Source: Microtetraspora fusca
Lineage (GTDB): Bacteria; Actinomycetota; Actinomycetes; Streptosporangiales; Streptosporangiaceae
NCBI RefSeq assembly: GCF_001570365.1
Contig: NZ_BBYK01000064.1
Span: 57,646-121,645 of the forward strand
Direction of reading: 5' to 3'
Length of the DNA: 64,000 nt
In this document: piece by piece, positions 1-8,217 of the stretch
How the letters are laid out: every line of letters starts with the position of its first letter
How positions within the stretch are numbered: the first letter of the stretch is position 1
Made by a program: the position numbers and the translations under genes
The notes under the pieces: model-generated
Told to the model about the DNA's origin: nothing
The model's database searches: none
The model's input: only the letters and a program-made list of their open reading frames with translations

Positions 1-52
1 GCCAAGCCTTTAAATTCGGTCGAGTTCGTGACCGTCAGGGAGGTTCATCAAG

Positions 53-946
53 GTGACTGCGACCACCGATGCGACGTGGACCGCGGGACCCCCGGGCGGT
101 GAGATCGGGCCCACCGGCCGCGTGCGTCCGGTCTTCCCCGACCCCAGCCCGCCGGAGACCCACGGCCCGGCGCGCATCGTCGCGATGGTGAACCAGAAGG
201 GCGGCGTCGGCAAGACCACCACCACGATCAACCTGGGCGCCGCGCTCGCCGAGGTCGGGCAGCGGGTCCTCCTCGTCGACTTCGACCCGCAGGGCGCCCT
301 CTCGGTCGGCCTCGGCATCGACCCGCGCCCGCTCGAGATGACGATCTACGACCTCCTCATGGAGGAGCCCGACGTCACCACCGAGGACGTCCTGCTCAAC
401 ACCACGGTCGAGGGCATGGATCTGCTGCCGAGCAACATCTTCCTGTCCGGCGCGGAGATCAGGCTCGTCAACGAGGTCGCCAGGGAGTACGCCCTGCAGC
501 GGTCGCTCGAGCCGCTGCTGCCGCACTACGACATCTGCCTGATCGACTGCCAGCCGTCGCTCGGCCTGCTCACCGTCAACGCGCTGACCTGCGCGCACAG
601 CGTGATGATCCCGCTGGAGTGCGAGTTCTTCGCGCTGCGCGGCGTCGCCCTGCTGATGGAGTCCATCGGCAAGGTCCAGGAGCGGCTCAACAAGAACCTG
701 GAGATCGACGGCCTGCTCGCCACCATGTACGACCCGCGCACGCTGCACGCCCGGGAAGTGCTCCAGACGATCATGCAGGGCTTCGGCGACAAGGTCTTCC
801 ACACGGTCATCAACCGGACCGTCCGCTTCCCGGACGCGACCCTGGCGGGCGAGCCGATCACCCAGTTCGACCCCGGCTCCATGGGCGCCACCGCGTACCG
901 GGAGCTCGCTCGCGAGCTGCTCGCGCGCTGGCCCGCCCGCGTCTGA
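53..946 (+). CDS. parA: ParA/Soj-family chromosome-partitioning ATPase
   Basis: A 297-residue P-loop ATPase of the ParA/MinD group. The deviant Walker A motif KGGVGKTTT lies at about residues 49-57 after an ~40-residue Pro/Gly-rich N-terminal tail; a Walker B-like LLVDFDPQG and the second acidic motif LIDCQPSLG follow. The start is GTG 53, with AGGGAGG at 37-43 as ribosome binding site. ParA proteins dimerise on ATP and bind DNA non-specifically to move or organise chromosomes. No parB lies beside it; instead scpA and scpB follow within 75 bases. The same order (Rv1708-scpA-scpB-rluB-cmk-der) is known in Mycobacterium tuberculosis, where this paralogue is separate from the parAB locus by oriC. 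I infer that it assists condensin loading or segregation. The family is certain; the exact role is not. Confidence 0.93.
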   Translation: MTATTDATWTAGPPGGEIGPTGRVRPVFPDPSPPETHGPARIVAMVNQKGGVGKTTTTINLGAALAEVGQRVLLVDFDPQGALSVGLGIDPRPLEMTIYDLLMEEPDVTTEDVLLNTTVEGMDLLPSNIFLSGAEIRLVNEVAREYALQRSLEPLLPHYDICLIDCQPSLGLLTVNALTCAHSVMIPLECEFFALRGVALLMESIGKVQERLNKNLEIDGLLATMYDPRTLHAREVLQTIMQGFGDKVFHTVINRTVRFPDATLAGEPITQFDPGSMGATAYRELARELLARWPARV

Positions 947-1019
947 CCCCGTCCCGAAACCCCGGCGCGGCGGGCCGATCCGTCCCCGGGGAGTGATGTC
1001 GTACGGGACAATGGGCGGC

Positions 1020-1838
1020 GTGACCGAGCAGCCCGCCACCGACGCGTTCCAGGTGCATCTGGACGTCTTCGAGGGCCCCTTCGACCTGCTGCTCGGGCTG
1101 ATCTCCAAGCACAAGCTGGACATCACCGAGGTGTCCCTGCACAAGGTCACGGACGAGTTCATCTCCTACATCCGCTCCCGGGGGCCGGAGTGGGACCTCG
1201 ACCAGACGAGTCACTTCCTGCTCGTCGCGGCGACCCTCCTGGACCTCAAGGCAGCCCGGCTGCTGCCCACCGGTGAGGTCGAGGACGAGGAGGACCTCGC
1301 CCTGCTGGAGGCGCGTGACCTGCTGTTCGCCCGGCTCCTGCAGTACCGGGCGTACAAGGAGGTCGCGAAGATCTTCTCGGCGCGGATGGCCGACGAGGCG
1401 CTGCGTTTCCCCCGGATCGTCCCGATGGAGCAGCGGTTCGCCAACCTGCTGCCCGAGCTGATCCTCGGCATCGGCCCGGAACGGCTGGCCAAGATCGCCG
1501 TCAAGGTCTTCACGCCCAAGGCGCCGCCGACGGTGTCCGTGCACCACATGTACCAACCGCTCGCCAGCGTCCGCGAACAGGCCGCTATCCTTGTCGAGCG
1601 GCTCAGGCTGGCCCGCACGGCCACCTTCCGGTCGCTGACCGCCGACTGCGCGGGCACGTACGAGGTCGTCGCGCGTTTCCTGGCCGTCCTGGAGCTGTTC
1701 AGGGAGGCCGCTGTCTCCTTCGAGCAGTTGGAGCCCCTCGGCGAGCTGTACGTGACCTGGACCGGCGCCGCCGACGGGGACGTGACCGTCGGCGACGACT
1801 ACGACGAGGGCAAGAGGACCGACGATGAGTCCGAGTGA
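1020..1838 (+). CDS. scpA: Segregation and condensation protein A (ScpA kleisin)
   Basis: ScpA is the kleisin that bridges the SMC heads with ScpB during chromosome condensation. The N-terminal SMC-binding segment FQVHLDVFEGPFDLLLGLI is plain, as is the C-terminal winged helix (near FLAVLELFREAAVSFEQLEPLGELYV). The frame is open from GTG 993, with ATG 996, ATG 1011 and GTG 1020 as alternatives. GTG 1020 (protein starts VTEQPATDAFQVHL) gives the N-terminal length usual for the family, about 272 residues, so I chose it; no start has an ideal ribosome binding site. The 3' end overlaps scpB by 14 bases, so the two are translationally coupled. Confidence 0.93.
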   Translation: MTEQPATDAFQVHLDVFEGPFDLLLGLISKHKLDITEVSLHKVTDEFISYIRSRGPEWDLDQTSHFLLVAATLLDLKAARLLPTGEVEDEEDLALLEARDLLFARLLQYRAYKEVAKIFSARMADEALRFPRIVPMEQRFANLLPELILGIGPERLAKIAVKVFTPKAPPTVSVHHMYQPLASVREQAAILVERLRLARTATFRSLTADCAGTYEVVARFLAVLELFREAAVSFEQLEPLGELYVTWTGAADGDVTVGDDYDEGKRTDDESE

Positions 1839-2412
1839 GTCCGAGCGCGTCGAGGACGCGACGGCCCTGGCCGGGCCCGGCCTCCGATCGGCGATCGAGG
1901 CCATCCTCCTCGTCGTGGACGAGCCGGTCGCCGAGGTGACGCTCGCGCAGGTCCTGGAGCGCCCGACCGTCGAGGTCGCGGCCGTCCTGCGCGATCTCTC
2001 CGCGGAATACACCGCCGCCGGGCGGGGTTTCGACCTTCGGGAGGTCGGCGGAGGCTGGCGCTTCTACACCCGGGCCGACTACGCCCCCGTGGTGGAGCGC
2101 TTCGTCCGGGACGGCCAGCAGGCGCGGCTCACCCAGGCCGCACTGGAGACCCTCGCCGTGGTCGCCTACCGCCAGCCCGTCAGCCGGGCCAGGGTGGCGG
2201 CGGTCCGCGGCGTCAACAGCGACGGGGTCATGCGGACCCTGGTGGCGCGCGGCCTCGTGGAGGAGGCCGGCACCGATCCGGAGAGCCAGGCCGTGCTCTA
2301 CCGGACGACGAGTTACTTCCTGGAGAGGTTGGGCCTGCGGGACCTCGGCGAACTGCCGGAGCTCGCCCCCTTCCTCCCCGACGATGTGGAAACCCTAGAG
2401 GAGCAGAAGTAG
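1825..2412 (+). CDS. scpB: Segregation and condensation protein B (ScpB)
   Basis: A 195-residue ScpB, the winged-helix partner that dimerises and binds ScpA in the SMC-ScpAB complex. Family signatures are the N-terminal LRSAIEAILLVVDEPV and the second winged helix LTQAALETLAVVAYRQPVSR followed by VRGVNSDGVMRTLVARGLVEE. ATG 1825 lies inside the end of scpA, and the TAG stop (2410-2412) overlaps the GTG start of the next gene by one base. scpA, scpB and the pseudouridine synthase are therefore one coupled transcription unit, as in other Actinobacteria. Confidence 0.95.
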   Translation: MSPSESERVEDATALAGPGLRSAIEAILLVVDEPVAEVTLAQVLERPTVEVAAVLRDLSAEYTAAGRGFDLREVGGGWRFYTRADYAPVVERFVRDGQQARLTQAALETLAVVAYRQPVSRARVAAVRGVNSDGVMRTLVARGLVEEAGTDPESQAVLYRTTSYFLERLGLRDLGELPELAPFLPDDVETLEEQK

Positions 2413-4040
2413 TGGACAGCAGGCGTACCCCGTCCGGTGATGGACGCGGTCGGAGCCGGAACACCGGCGGGCGCGGCGGAGCGCGAGGCGGATCCCAGGG
2501 TGGGTCCCGCGCCGGAAGCGGCGGCGGGTTCCGTTCCCAGGCACCCCGTTCTGACAGATACGGCGACCGTGAGCGCCGGTACGACGACAACCGCGGCGGG
2601 TCCTTCCGCGCGGACGACCGCCAGCCCGCTCGGGGCGGCGAGCGCGACGGCTCCCGCGGATTCTCCCGCGACCGCGGCCCCGCCGGGGCCGGCCGGGGCG
2701 AGCGGGACTCCTTCCGCGGGGGGCGGTTCGGCCGGCCGGCCGGCGACCGCGATCGCGACTTCCGCGATCGCGACTCCCGCGACTCCCGCGACTCTCGCGA
2801 CTCCCGCGACTCCCGCGACTCCCGCGACTCCCGCGATCGCGACCGTGACTTCCGGGACCGCGACCGCGGCTCACGCGGCCGCGACTTCGGCGAGCGTGAC
2901 TTCCGCGGCCGGGACGGCCGTGACCGTGACTTCCGCGACCGCGAGCCGCGGGACGTCCGGCGCGACGACACCCGCGAGCGCGACGGGCGCCCGTCCGGAT
3001 CGCGCGGGCGGTTCGGCCGCCCCGAGGGCGAGCGCCGCGAACGCCGTGAGCGCCGCGACGACGTGCAGACCATCGGCCGCACCGGCGGCGGTGGGGAGCG
3101 GGGCGGCTCCCGCGGCCGCTACGGCAGGGACAGCTCGCGTCGCGAGCTGCGCGAGGGCGGGCGCCCCGACTCCCGGGCCGGATCGCCGGCCGGGCGGCCC
3201 GGCGGCCGCCAGGCCGCCGCGGGCGAGAACCCGTTCAAGAGCGCCAGGCAGCCGCGCCGCGACCCGGACTTCTACGAGCCCGGCTACACCGACGAGCGCG
3301 ACACCACCGAGGTGCCCGGCGGCGCCCGGCTGCAGAAGGTCCTCGCCCAGGCGGGCGTGGCCAGCCGCCGCGCCTGCGAGGAGATGATCGGCGACGGCCG
3401 CGTCACCGTCGACGGGCAGGTCGTTCGCCGCTTCGGCGCGCGGGTCGACCCGTCCAAGCAGGTCATCCACGTGGACGGCAAGCGCATCCCGACCGCGTCC
3501 GACCTCGTCTACTTCGCGCTCAACAAGCCGATCGGCGTGGTGAGCACGATGGAGGACCCCGAGGGACGGCCGTGCCTGCAGGACTTCGTGCAGGATCTCG
3601 CCCCGCGTCTCTTCCACGTCGGGCGGCTGGACACCGAGACCGAGGGCCTGCTGCTGTTCACCAACGACGGCGAGCTCGCCCACCGGCTCACCCACCCCAG
3701 CTACGGCGTGAAGAAGAAGTACTGGGCGAAGGTCCCCGGCCCGGTCCCGCGCGACCTGCACCGGGTGCTGCGCAAGGGCGTCGAGCTGGAGGACGGCCTG
3801 GCCAAGGTGGACGAGTTCCGCGTCGTCCAGGAGCACGGCCAGCAGGCGCTGGTCGAGGTGGTCCTGCACGAGGGGCGCAAGCACATCGTCCGCCGCCTGC
3901 TGGAGGAGACCGGCCACCGGGTGATCGACCTGGCCCGCATCGAGTTCGGCCCGGTCAAGCTGGGCCGGCTGAAGCCGGGCACGGTCCGCACCCTCAGCCT
4001 GCAGGAGGTCGGCGACCTCTACGCGGCGGTCGGCCTGTAG
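2412..4040 (+). CDS. rluB: 23S rRNA pseudouridine synthase (RluB type) with long Arg/Asp/Gly-rich N-terminal extension
   Basis: The last ~240 of 542 residues form a complete RsuA/RluB-family enzyme: an S4 RNA-binding domain (RLQKVLAQAGVASRRACEEM) and a catalytic domain with the conserved Asp in HVGRLDTETEGLLLFTNDG, which isomerises uridine in rRNA. The first ~290 residues are a disordered, highly charged tail rich in R, D, G and S, including seven perfect Asp-Ser-Arg repeats. Tails of this kind occur in actinobacterial homologues but this one is long; I infer RNA contact or a role in phase behaviour. The GTG start at 2412 overlaps the scpB stop. The extreme base bias here leaves long spurious frames open on both strands. 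Confidence 0.93.
   Translation: MDSRRTPSGDGRGRSRNTGGRGGARGGSQGGSRAGSGGGFRSQAPRSDRYGDRERRYDDNRGGSFRADDRQPARGGERDGSRGFSRDRGPAGAGRGERDSFRGGRFGRPAGDRDRDFRDRDSRDSRDSRDSRDSRDSRDSRDRDRDFRDRDRGSRGRDFGERDFRGRDGRDRDFRDREPRDVRRDDTRERDGRPSGSRGRFGRPEGERRERRERRDDVQTIGRTGGGGERGGSRGRYGRDSSRRELREGGRPDSRAGSPAGRPGGRQAAAGENPFKSARQPRRDPDFYEPGYTDERDTTEVPGGARLQKVLAQAGVASRRACEEMIGDGRVTVDGQVVRRFGARVDPSKQVIHVDGKRIPTASDLVYFALNKPIGVVSTMEDPEGRPCLQDFVQDLAPRLFHVGRLDTETEGLLLFTNDGELAHRLTHPSYGVKKKYWAKVPGPVPRDLHRVLRKGVELEDGLAKVDEFRVVQEHGQQALVEVVLHEGRKHIVRRLLEETGHRVIDLARIEFGPVKLGRLKPGTVRTLSLQEVGDLYAAVGL
2772..2834 (+). repeat. Seven tandem 9-bp repeats coding (Asp-Ser-Arg)x7
   Basis: The unit gactcccgc is repeated seven times in a row at 2772, 2781, 2790, 2799, 2808, 2817 and 2826; the third copy has one base change. 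It is in frame with rluB and codes DSR each time, so slippage would change length without breaking the frame. The flanking sequence is a looser version of the same D/R/S code. Confidence 0.95.
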
Positions 4041-4111
4041 CCTGACCGGACGACAGAGGCCGGCGCGCCCAGCGGCGACGCGGGAGCGCGGTGGAACGAG
4101 AAGGGGATGAC

Positions 4112-4471
4112 ATGGTGCGGGCGATCCGGGGAGCCATCCAGGTCGACGGCAACGATCGCGAGTCGATCCTGGCCGGGACGACCGAGCTGGTGACCGAGGT
4201 GATGGCGCGCAACAAGCTCACCACCGACGACGTCATCAGCGTGATCTTCACGGCCACGCCGGACCTGACGGCGGAGTTCCCCGCGCTGGCCGCGCGGAAG
4301 CTGGGCTTCCACGACGTGCCGCTGCTCTGCGCGAGCGAGATCGACGTGCCGGGTGCCCTGCCGCGCGTGGTCCGGTTGATGGCCCACGTGGCCACCGACC
4401 GGCCCCGGCAGGAGATCCAGCACGTCTATCTCCGGGGCGCGGTCGCCCTCAGGGTCGACATCGCCCAGTAG
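4112..4471 (+). CDS. aroH: Chorismate mutase, AroH class
   Basis: A 119-residue monofunctional chorismate mutase of the trimeric AroH fold, converting chorismate to prephenate for Phe/Tyr synthesis. Family signatures are VRAIRGAIQVDGND at the N-terminus, the TTDDVISVIFTATPDL segment, LLCASEIDVPGALPRVVRL and the late QHVYLRGAVALR. The frame is open from GTG 4091, but AAGGGG at 4101-4106 sits correctly before ATG 4112, and the protein then begins MVRAIRGAI as in homologues. The prephenate-using dehydrogenase follows on the same strand after ~200 bases. Confidence 0.93.
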   Translation: MVRAIRGAIQVDGNDRESILAGTTELVTEVMARNKLTTDDVISVIFTATPDLTAEFPALAARKLGFHDVPLLCASEIDVPGALPRVVRLMAHVATDRPRQEIQHVYLRGAVALRVDIAQ

Positions 4472-4677
4472 ATCGTCCGGGGGCCGACGAGGCCGGCCCG
4501 GGCCCCCGAGAGGCGGGCACGCCGCTCGGGTGAAGCGAGCACCATAAGTTGGGCCAGGTATCGCAGCCGGAGAGGGCGGCACAAAGCGCCTCGGGTACGA
4601 CGGAACCTGGCGACAGGGACCTGAAGGGCCTCCGGCGAGCCGGGGCCCCTACGACACGGCACGGTAGGGCGAGCATC
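4472..4677 (+). promoter_or_regulatory. 206-base gap between aroH and tyrA with several strong hairpins (candidate structured leader)
   Basis: No convincing gene lies here. The transcript could fold into several stable hairpins: GGTG/CACC at 4529-4543; CCTG-gcga-CAGG, a stem with a GNRA-type tetraloop (about 4608-4619); and a nine-pair stem GGGCC-CCGG / CCGG-GGCCC with one bulged base (about 4626-4648), ending some 30 bases before the tyrA start. It may be a leader or attenuator for tyrosine synthesis. I could match it to no riboswitch class I know. Confidence 0.35.
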
Positions 4678-5769
4678 ATGACTCCCATCCAGGACGGCAC
4701 GATCGGCAGCGTCGTCGTTGTCGGCACCGGTTTGATCGGCACCTCTGTCGCGCTGGCGCTGCGCGAGCGCGACGTGCGGGTCTACCTCGCCGACCGCGAC
4801 CCCGCCGCCGTACGGCTGGCGCGGGAGCTCGGCGCGGGCGAGGAGTGGACGCCCGGCGCCACCGCCGACCTCGCGGTCATCGCCGTGCCGCCCCAGTTCG
4901 TCGCCGCGCAGCTGCTCGACCTGCAGAAGAACGGCGCCGCCCGCTGCTACACCGACGTGGCGAGCGTCAAGGCGCTCCCGGTGAGCCAGGCGGACGAGCT
5001 CGGGTGTGACCTGGCCGCGTTCGTGCCGGGCCACCCGCTGGCCGGGCGCGAGCGGTCGGGACCCGCGGCCGCCCGGGCCGACCTGTTCCTGGGCCGCCCC
5101 TGGGCGCTGTGCCCCACTCCCGACACGTCGGCGAACGCCGTACGGACCGTGCAGGAGCTGGTGGCGCTGTGCGGCGGGAACGCCGTCACGGTGGACGCCG
5201 CCGAGCACGACCGCGCGGTGGCCGTCATCTCCCACGCCCCGCACGTGACCGCGGCGGCCGTGGCCGCGCGGCTGGCCGAGGCGTCGGAGACGGCGCTCGG
5301 GCTGTCCGGGCAGGGCGTGCGGGACGTCACGCGCATCGCGGCGGGCGACCCCGCGCTGTGGACCGGCATCCTGTCCGGCAACGCCGTACCGGTGGCCGAG
5401 GTGCTCGAACGCGTGGCGGCCGATCTCGCCGCCGCCGCGCGCTCGCTGCGCGGCCACGCGGGGGAGGGCGCGGCCGTCTCCGAGGTGACCGACCTGCTGA
5501 CCCGCGGCGTGGTGGGCACCGGGCGGATCCCCGGCAAGCACGGCGGACCGGCCCGTACTTATGCGGTCGTCCAGGTCGTGATCGGCGACCGGCCGGGCGA
5601 GCTGGCCCGGCTGGTGCAGGCCGCGGGCGAGACCGGGGTCAACATCGAGGACATCCGGCTGGAGCACGCGCCGGGGCTGCCTCTCGGCGCCGCCGAGCTG
5701 TACGTCCAGCCGGAGGCGGCGGCCGGGCTGGCCGAGGAGCTGCGCGCCCGCGGCTGGCAGGTGCCCTGA
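4678..5769 (+). CDS. tyrA: Prephenate dehydrogenase with C-terminal ACT domain
   Basis: This enzyme oxidatively decarboxylates prephenate to 4-hydroxyphenylpyruvate in tyrosine synthesis. The N-terminal Rossmann motif VVVVGTGLIGTSVALALRE binds NAD(P). The middle holds family motifs (TDVASVKALPV, VPGHPLAGRERSGP, ISHAPHVTAAAVAARLAE). Residues ~295-363 form an ACT domain (YAVVQVVIGDRPGELARLVQ), probably for feedback by tyrosine. The frame is open from TTG 4549, but ATG 4678 gives a 363-residue protein of normal length with GGTAGGG upstream at 4663-4669, and the extra N-terminal codons look non-coding. Its substrate is supplied by the preceding chorismate mutase. Confidence 0.93.
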   Translation: MTPIQDGTIGSVVVVGTGLIGTSVALALRERDVRVYLADRDPAAVRLARELGAGEEWTPGATADLAVIAVPPQFVAAQLLDLQKNGAARCYTDVASVKALPVSQADELGCDLAAFVPGHPLAGRERSGPAAARADLFLGRPWALCPTPDTSANAVRTVQELVALCGGNAVTVDAAEHDRAVAVISHAPHVTAAAVAARLAEASETALGLSGQGVRDVTRIAAGDPALWTGILSGNAVPVAEVLERVAADLAAAARSLRGHAGEGAAVSEVTDLLTRGVVGTGRIPGKHGGPARTYAVVQVVIGDRPGELARLVQAAGETGVNIEDIRLEHAPGLPLGAAELYVQPEAAAGLAEELRARGWQVP

Positions 5770-5915
5770 CACGGGGCCGATGCCCCGGCGTCGTGGCCGT
5801 CTCGTGATCGCCGGCGATCGCCGCCGATGCGCGGGGGATCGGCGAGTGCCGGTACTCTCGGGGGCGGACAACGTCGGAGTGCATCTTGACGCGCTCTTGA
5901 GGCAGAGGAGCGATC

Positions 5916-6584
5916 GTGTCGGGTCTGGTCGTCGCGATGGACGGGCCTTCCGGGTCGGGTAAGTCGAGCGCGTCGCGCGGCGTCGCGCGGGCGCTGGGGC
6001 TGCGTTACCTCGACACCGGCGCGATGTACCGCGCGGTCACCTGGTGGGTGCTCCAGCAGGGGATCGACCTGGCGGACCCGGAGGCGATCGCGAGCCGGGC
6101 GGCCGAGCCGCGGCTGGTCATGAGCACCGACCCGGACGCCCCGGGTGTCACCGTGGACGGCGTCGACGTGAACGGCCCGATCCGCGGGGCCGAGGTCACG
6201 GGGGCCGTCTCCGCGGTGAGCGCCGTCCCCGAGGTGCGCGCGCGAATGGTCGCCCTGCAGCGCGAGATCATCGCCGGGACGCTCGCCTCCGGCGGCATCG
6301 TCGTGGAGGGGCGCGACATCGGCACCGTGGTGGCCCCGGACGCCGCGGTCAAGGTCTTCCTGACCGCCAGCGCCGAGGCCCGCGCCACCCGCCGTACGGC
6401 CGAGCTGACCGGCACCACGGTGGAGGCGCAGAAGGCCGAGATGGCGCGGCGGGACACGCTGGACTCCACCCGGCGGGCGGACCCGCTGGCCAAGGCGGCG
6501 GACGCCGTCGAACTGGACACGACGCCGCTGGACCTCGACGAGGTGATCGCCGAGGTGCTGCGGCTGGTAAAGGAACGAGCCTGA
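5916..6584 (+). CDS. cmk: Cytidylate kinase
   Basis: A 222-residue CMP/dCMP kinase. The P-loop GPSGSGKSS is at residues 10-18, followed by the substrate-binding [16 protein letters not shown], the [15 protein letters not shown] motif and the lid region [14 protein letters not shown]. The start is GTG 5916 with AGAGGAG at 5904-5910. It phosphorylates CMP/dCMP with ATP for nucleotide salvage and DNA/RNA precursor supply. der follows after 85 bases, the usual actinobacterial cmk-der pair. Confidence 0.96.
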   Translation: MSGLVVAMDGPSGSGKSSASRGVARALGLRYLDTGAMYRAVTWWVLQQGIDLADPEAIASRAAEPRLVMSTDPDAPGVTVDGVDVNGPIRGAEVTGAVSAVSAVPEVRARMVALQREIIAGTLASGGIVVEGRDIGTVVAPDAAVKVFLTASAEARATRRTAELTGTTVEAQKAEMARRDTLDSTRRADPLAKAADAVELDTTPLDLDEVIAEVLRLVKERA

Positions 6585-6669
6585 TCGCCGAAAGGGCCGG
6601 GATCCCCGGCCCCGACGGGCAGGAGGGCACGAAGCGAACCTGATCCTCTCCGGATCGGGAGAGGAAGCG

Positions 6670-8091
6670 ATGAGCAGGGACGTGACGGGGGAATACGGAG
6701 ACGAGGCCGGCTGGATCGAGGCCGAGCTCGCCGATCTCGCCGCAGACGAGACCGAGGAGGCGCCCGACAGCGGGCCGCTGCCGGTCGTGGCCGTGGTCGG
6801 CCGCCCCAACGTGGGCAAATCCACGCTGGTCAACCGGATCATCGGCCGCCGCGAGGCGGTCGTCGAGGACGTGCCGGGCGTCACGCGGGACCGGGTCACC
6901 TACGAGGCGACCTGGCGGGGGCGCCGGTTCACCCTGGTGGACACGGGCGGCTGGGACCCGGACGCCACGGGCATGGCGCTCCGCATCGCCGAGCAGGCGC
7001 AGATCGCGGCCGAGCTGGCCGACGTGATCCTGTTCGTGGTGGACGCCAGTGTCGGCGTGACCGACTCCGACGAGGCGGTCGGCGCCGTGCTGCGGCGTTC
7101 CGGCAAGCCCGTCGTGCTGGCCGCCAACAAGGTGGACAACCAGCTCATGGAGCTGGAGGCGGCCGGGCTCTGGTCGCTCGGCCTGGGCGAGCCGTACCCG
7201 GTGTCGGCGCTGCACGGCCGGGCCAGCGGCGACCTGCTCGACGTGGTGCTCGACGCGCTGCCCGAGACGCCGCCGCAGACGTTCGGCGCGCAGAGCGGCC
7301 CGCGCCGGGTCGCCCTGCTGGGCAAGCCCAACGTCGGCAAGTCGTCCCTGCTGAACAAGGTGGCGGGCGAGGAGCGGGTCCTGGTGGACCCGATGGCCGG
7401 CACGACCCGCGACCCGGTGGACGAACTGGTCGAGCTGGGTGGCCGGACGTACCGCTTCGTCGACACGGCCGGCATCCGCCGCCGTGACCGCGAGCTCAAG
7501 GGCGCCGACTTCTACGCGGCGATGCGTACGCGGGCCGCGCTGGAGCGCTCGGAGGTGGCGATCGTGCTGATCGACGCCTCGGACACGCTGACCGAGCAGG
7601 ACCTGCGCATCATCAGCCTGGTGATCGAGTCCGGCCGCTGCATGGTGATCGCCTTCAACAAGTGGGACCTGGTCGACGAGGACCGCCGCTACTACCTGGA
7701 GAAGGAGATCGACCGGCAGCTCGTCCGCACGCCGTGGGCGCTGCGGGTCAACATCTCCGCCAAGACGGGCCGGCACGTCGAGAAGCTGACCCCGGCGATC
7801 GAGCGCGCCCTCGACTCCTGGGGGACGCGGGTGCCCACCGCGCGGCTCAACCAGTTCCTCACCGAGCTGGTGCAGGCGACGCCGCCGCCGGTGCGCGGCG
7901 GCAAGCAGCCCAAGATCCTGTTCGCGACCCAGGCGTCCACCGAGCCGCCGAAGTTCGTGCTGTTCACTTCCGGCTTCCTGGAGGAGACCTACCGCCGGTT
8001 CATCGAGCGCCGGCTCCGCGAGGAGTTCGGCTTCGCCGGATCTCCGATCGAGGTCACGATGAAGATCCGGGAGAAGCGCAAGGGCAAGTGA
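6670..8091 (+). CDS. der: Ribosome-assembly GTPase Der (EngA)
   Basis: A 473-residue protein with the tandem GTPase domains diagnostic of Der. The first G1 motif GRPNVGKST is near residue 44 and its NKVD motif near 155. The second G1 motif GKPNVGKSS is near residue 218, with DTAG, NKWD and a terminal KH-like domain after it (about residues 355-473, ending [10 protein letters not shown]). Der acts in late 50S subunit assembly. ATG 6670 is preceded by GAGAGGAAG at 6658-6666. Confidence 0.97.
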   Translation: MSRDVTGEYGDEAGWIEAELADLAADETEEAPDSGPLPVVAVVGRPNVGKSTLVNRIIGRREAVVEDVPGVTRDRVTYEATWRGRRFTLVDTGGWDPDATGMALRIAEQAQIAAELADVILFVVDASVGVTDSDEAVGAVLRRSGKPVVLAANKVDNQLMELEAAGLWSLGLGEPYPVSALHGRASGDLLDVVLDALPETPPQTFGAQSGPRRVALLGKPNVGKSSLLNKVAGEERVLVDPMAGTTRDPVDELVELGGRTYRFVDTAGIRRRDRELKGADFYAAMRTRAALERSEVAIVLIDASDTLTEQDLRIISLVIESGRCMVIAFNKWDLVDEDRRYYLEKEIDRQLVRTPWALRVNISAKTGRHVEKLTPAIERALDSWGTRVPTARLNQFLTELVQATPPPVRGGKQPKILFATQASTEPPKFVLFTSGFLEETYRRFIERRLREEFGFAGSPIEVTMKIREKRKGK

Positions 8092-8126
8092 CCCCGCGGT
8101 GCGCTCCGCGGCCGACGGCCGCGGGG
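8092..8126 (+). terminator. GC-rich hairpin after der
   Basis: CCCCGCGG (8092-8099) pairs perfectly with CCGCGGGG (8119-8126), directly after the der stop. There is no U-tract, which is usual for terminators in high-GC Actinobacteria. It probably ends the core cluster transcript. Confidence 0.55.
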
Positions 8127-8135
8127 CGTGCCGGG

Positions 8136-8165
8136 CCGGTTGGTAGGGCTGGCCCTACCAACCGG
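8136..8165. promoter_or_regulatory. Perfect 13-bp inverted repeat upstream of a kinase/regulator operon (operator candidate)
   Basis: CCGGTTGGTAGGG at 8136-8148 is repeated as its exact reverse complement at 8153-8165 with a four-base centre. It lies 53 bases before the kinase start. A -10-like TAGTTT (8205-8210) lies seven bases before ATG 8218, suggesting a leaderless mRNA, which puts the palindrome centre near -67. That position suits activation by a LuxR-type regulator dimer, probably the one encoded in the operon (inference). A terminator role is less likely because a separate hairpin already follows der. A related element lies at 28631. Confidence 0.65.
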
Positions 8166-8217
8166 ACGCCGGTGGGCAGGTTCGTCCGCCGGCCTGGGAA
8201 TCCCTAGTTTTATTGAC

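Noticed and set aside
2437..3387. 316-codon Ala/Thr-rich frame inside rluB
   Set aside because: It is caused by the repetitive rluB 5' part. A/T/P-only composition and absence of any domain argue against a real overlapping gene.
8136..8165. Terminator interpretation of the perfect palindrome
   Set aside because: A separate hairpin already follows der, there is no T-tract, and the related half-element before another kinase operon favours an operator.
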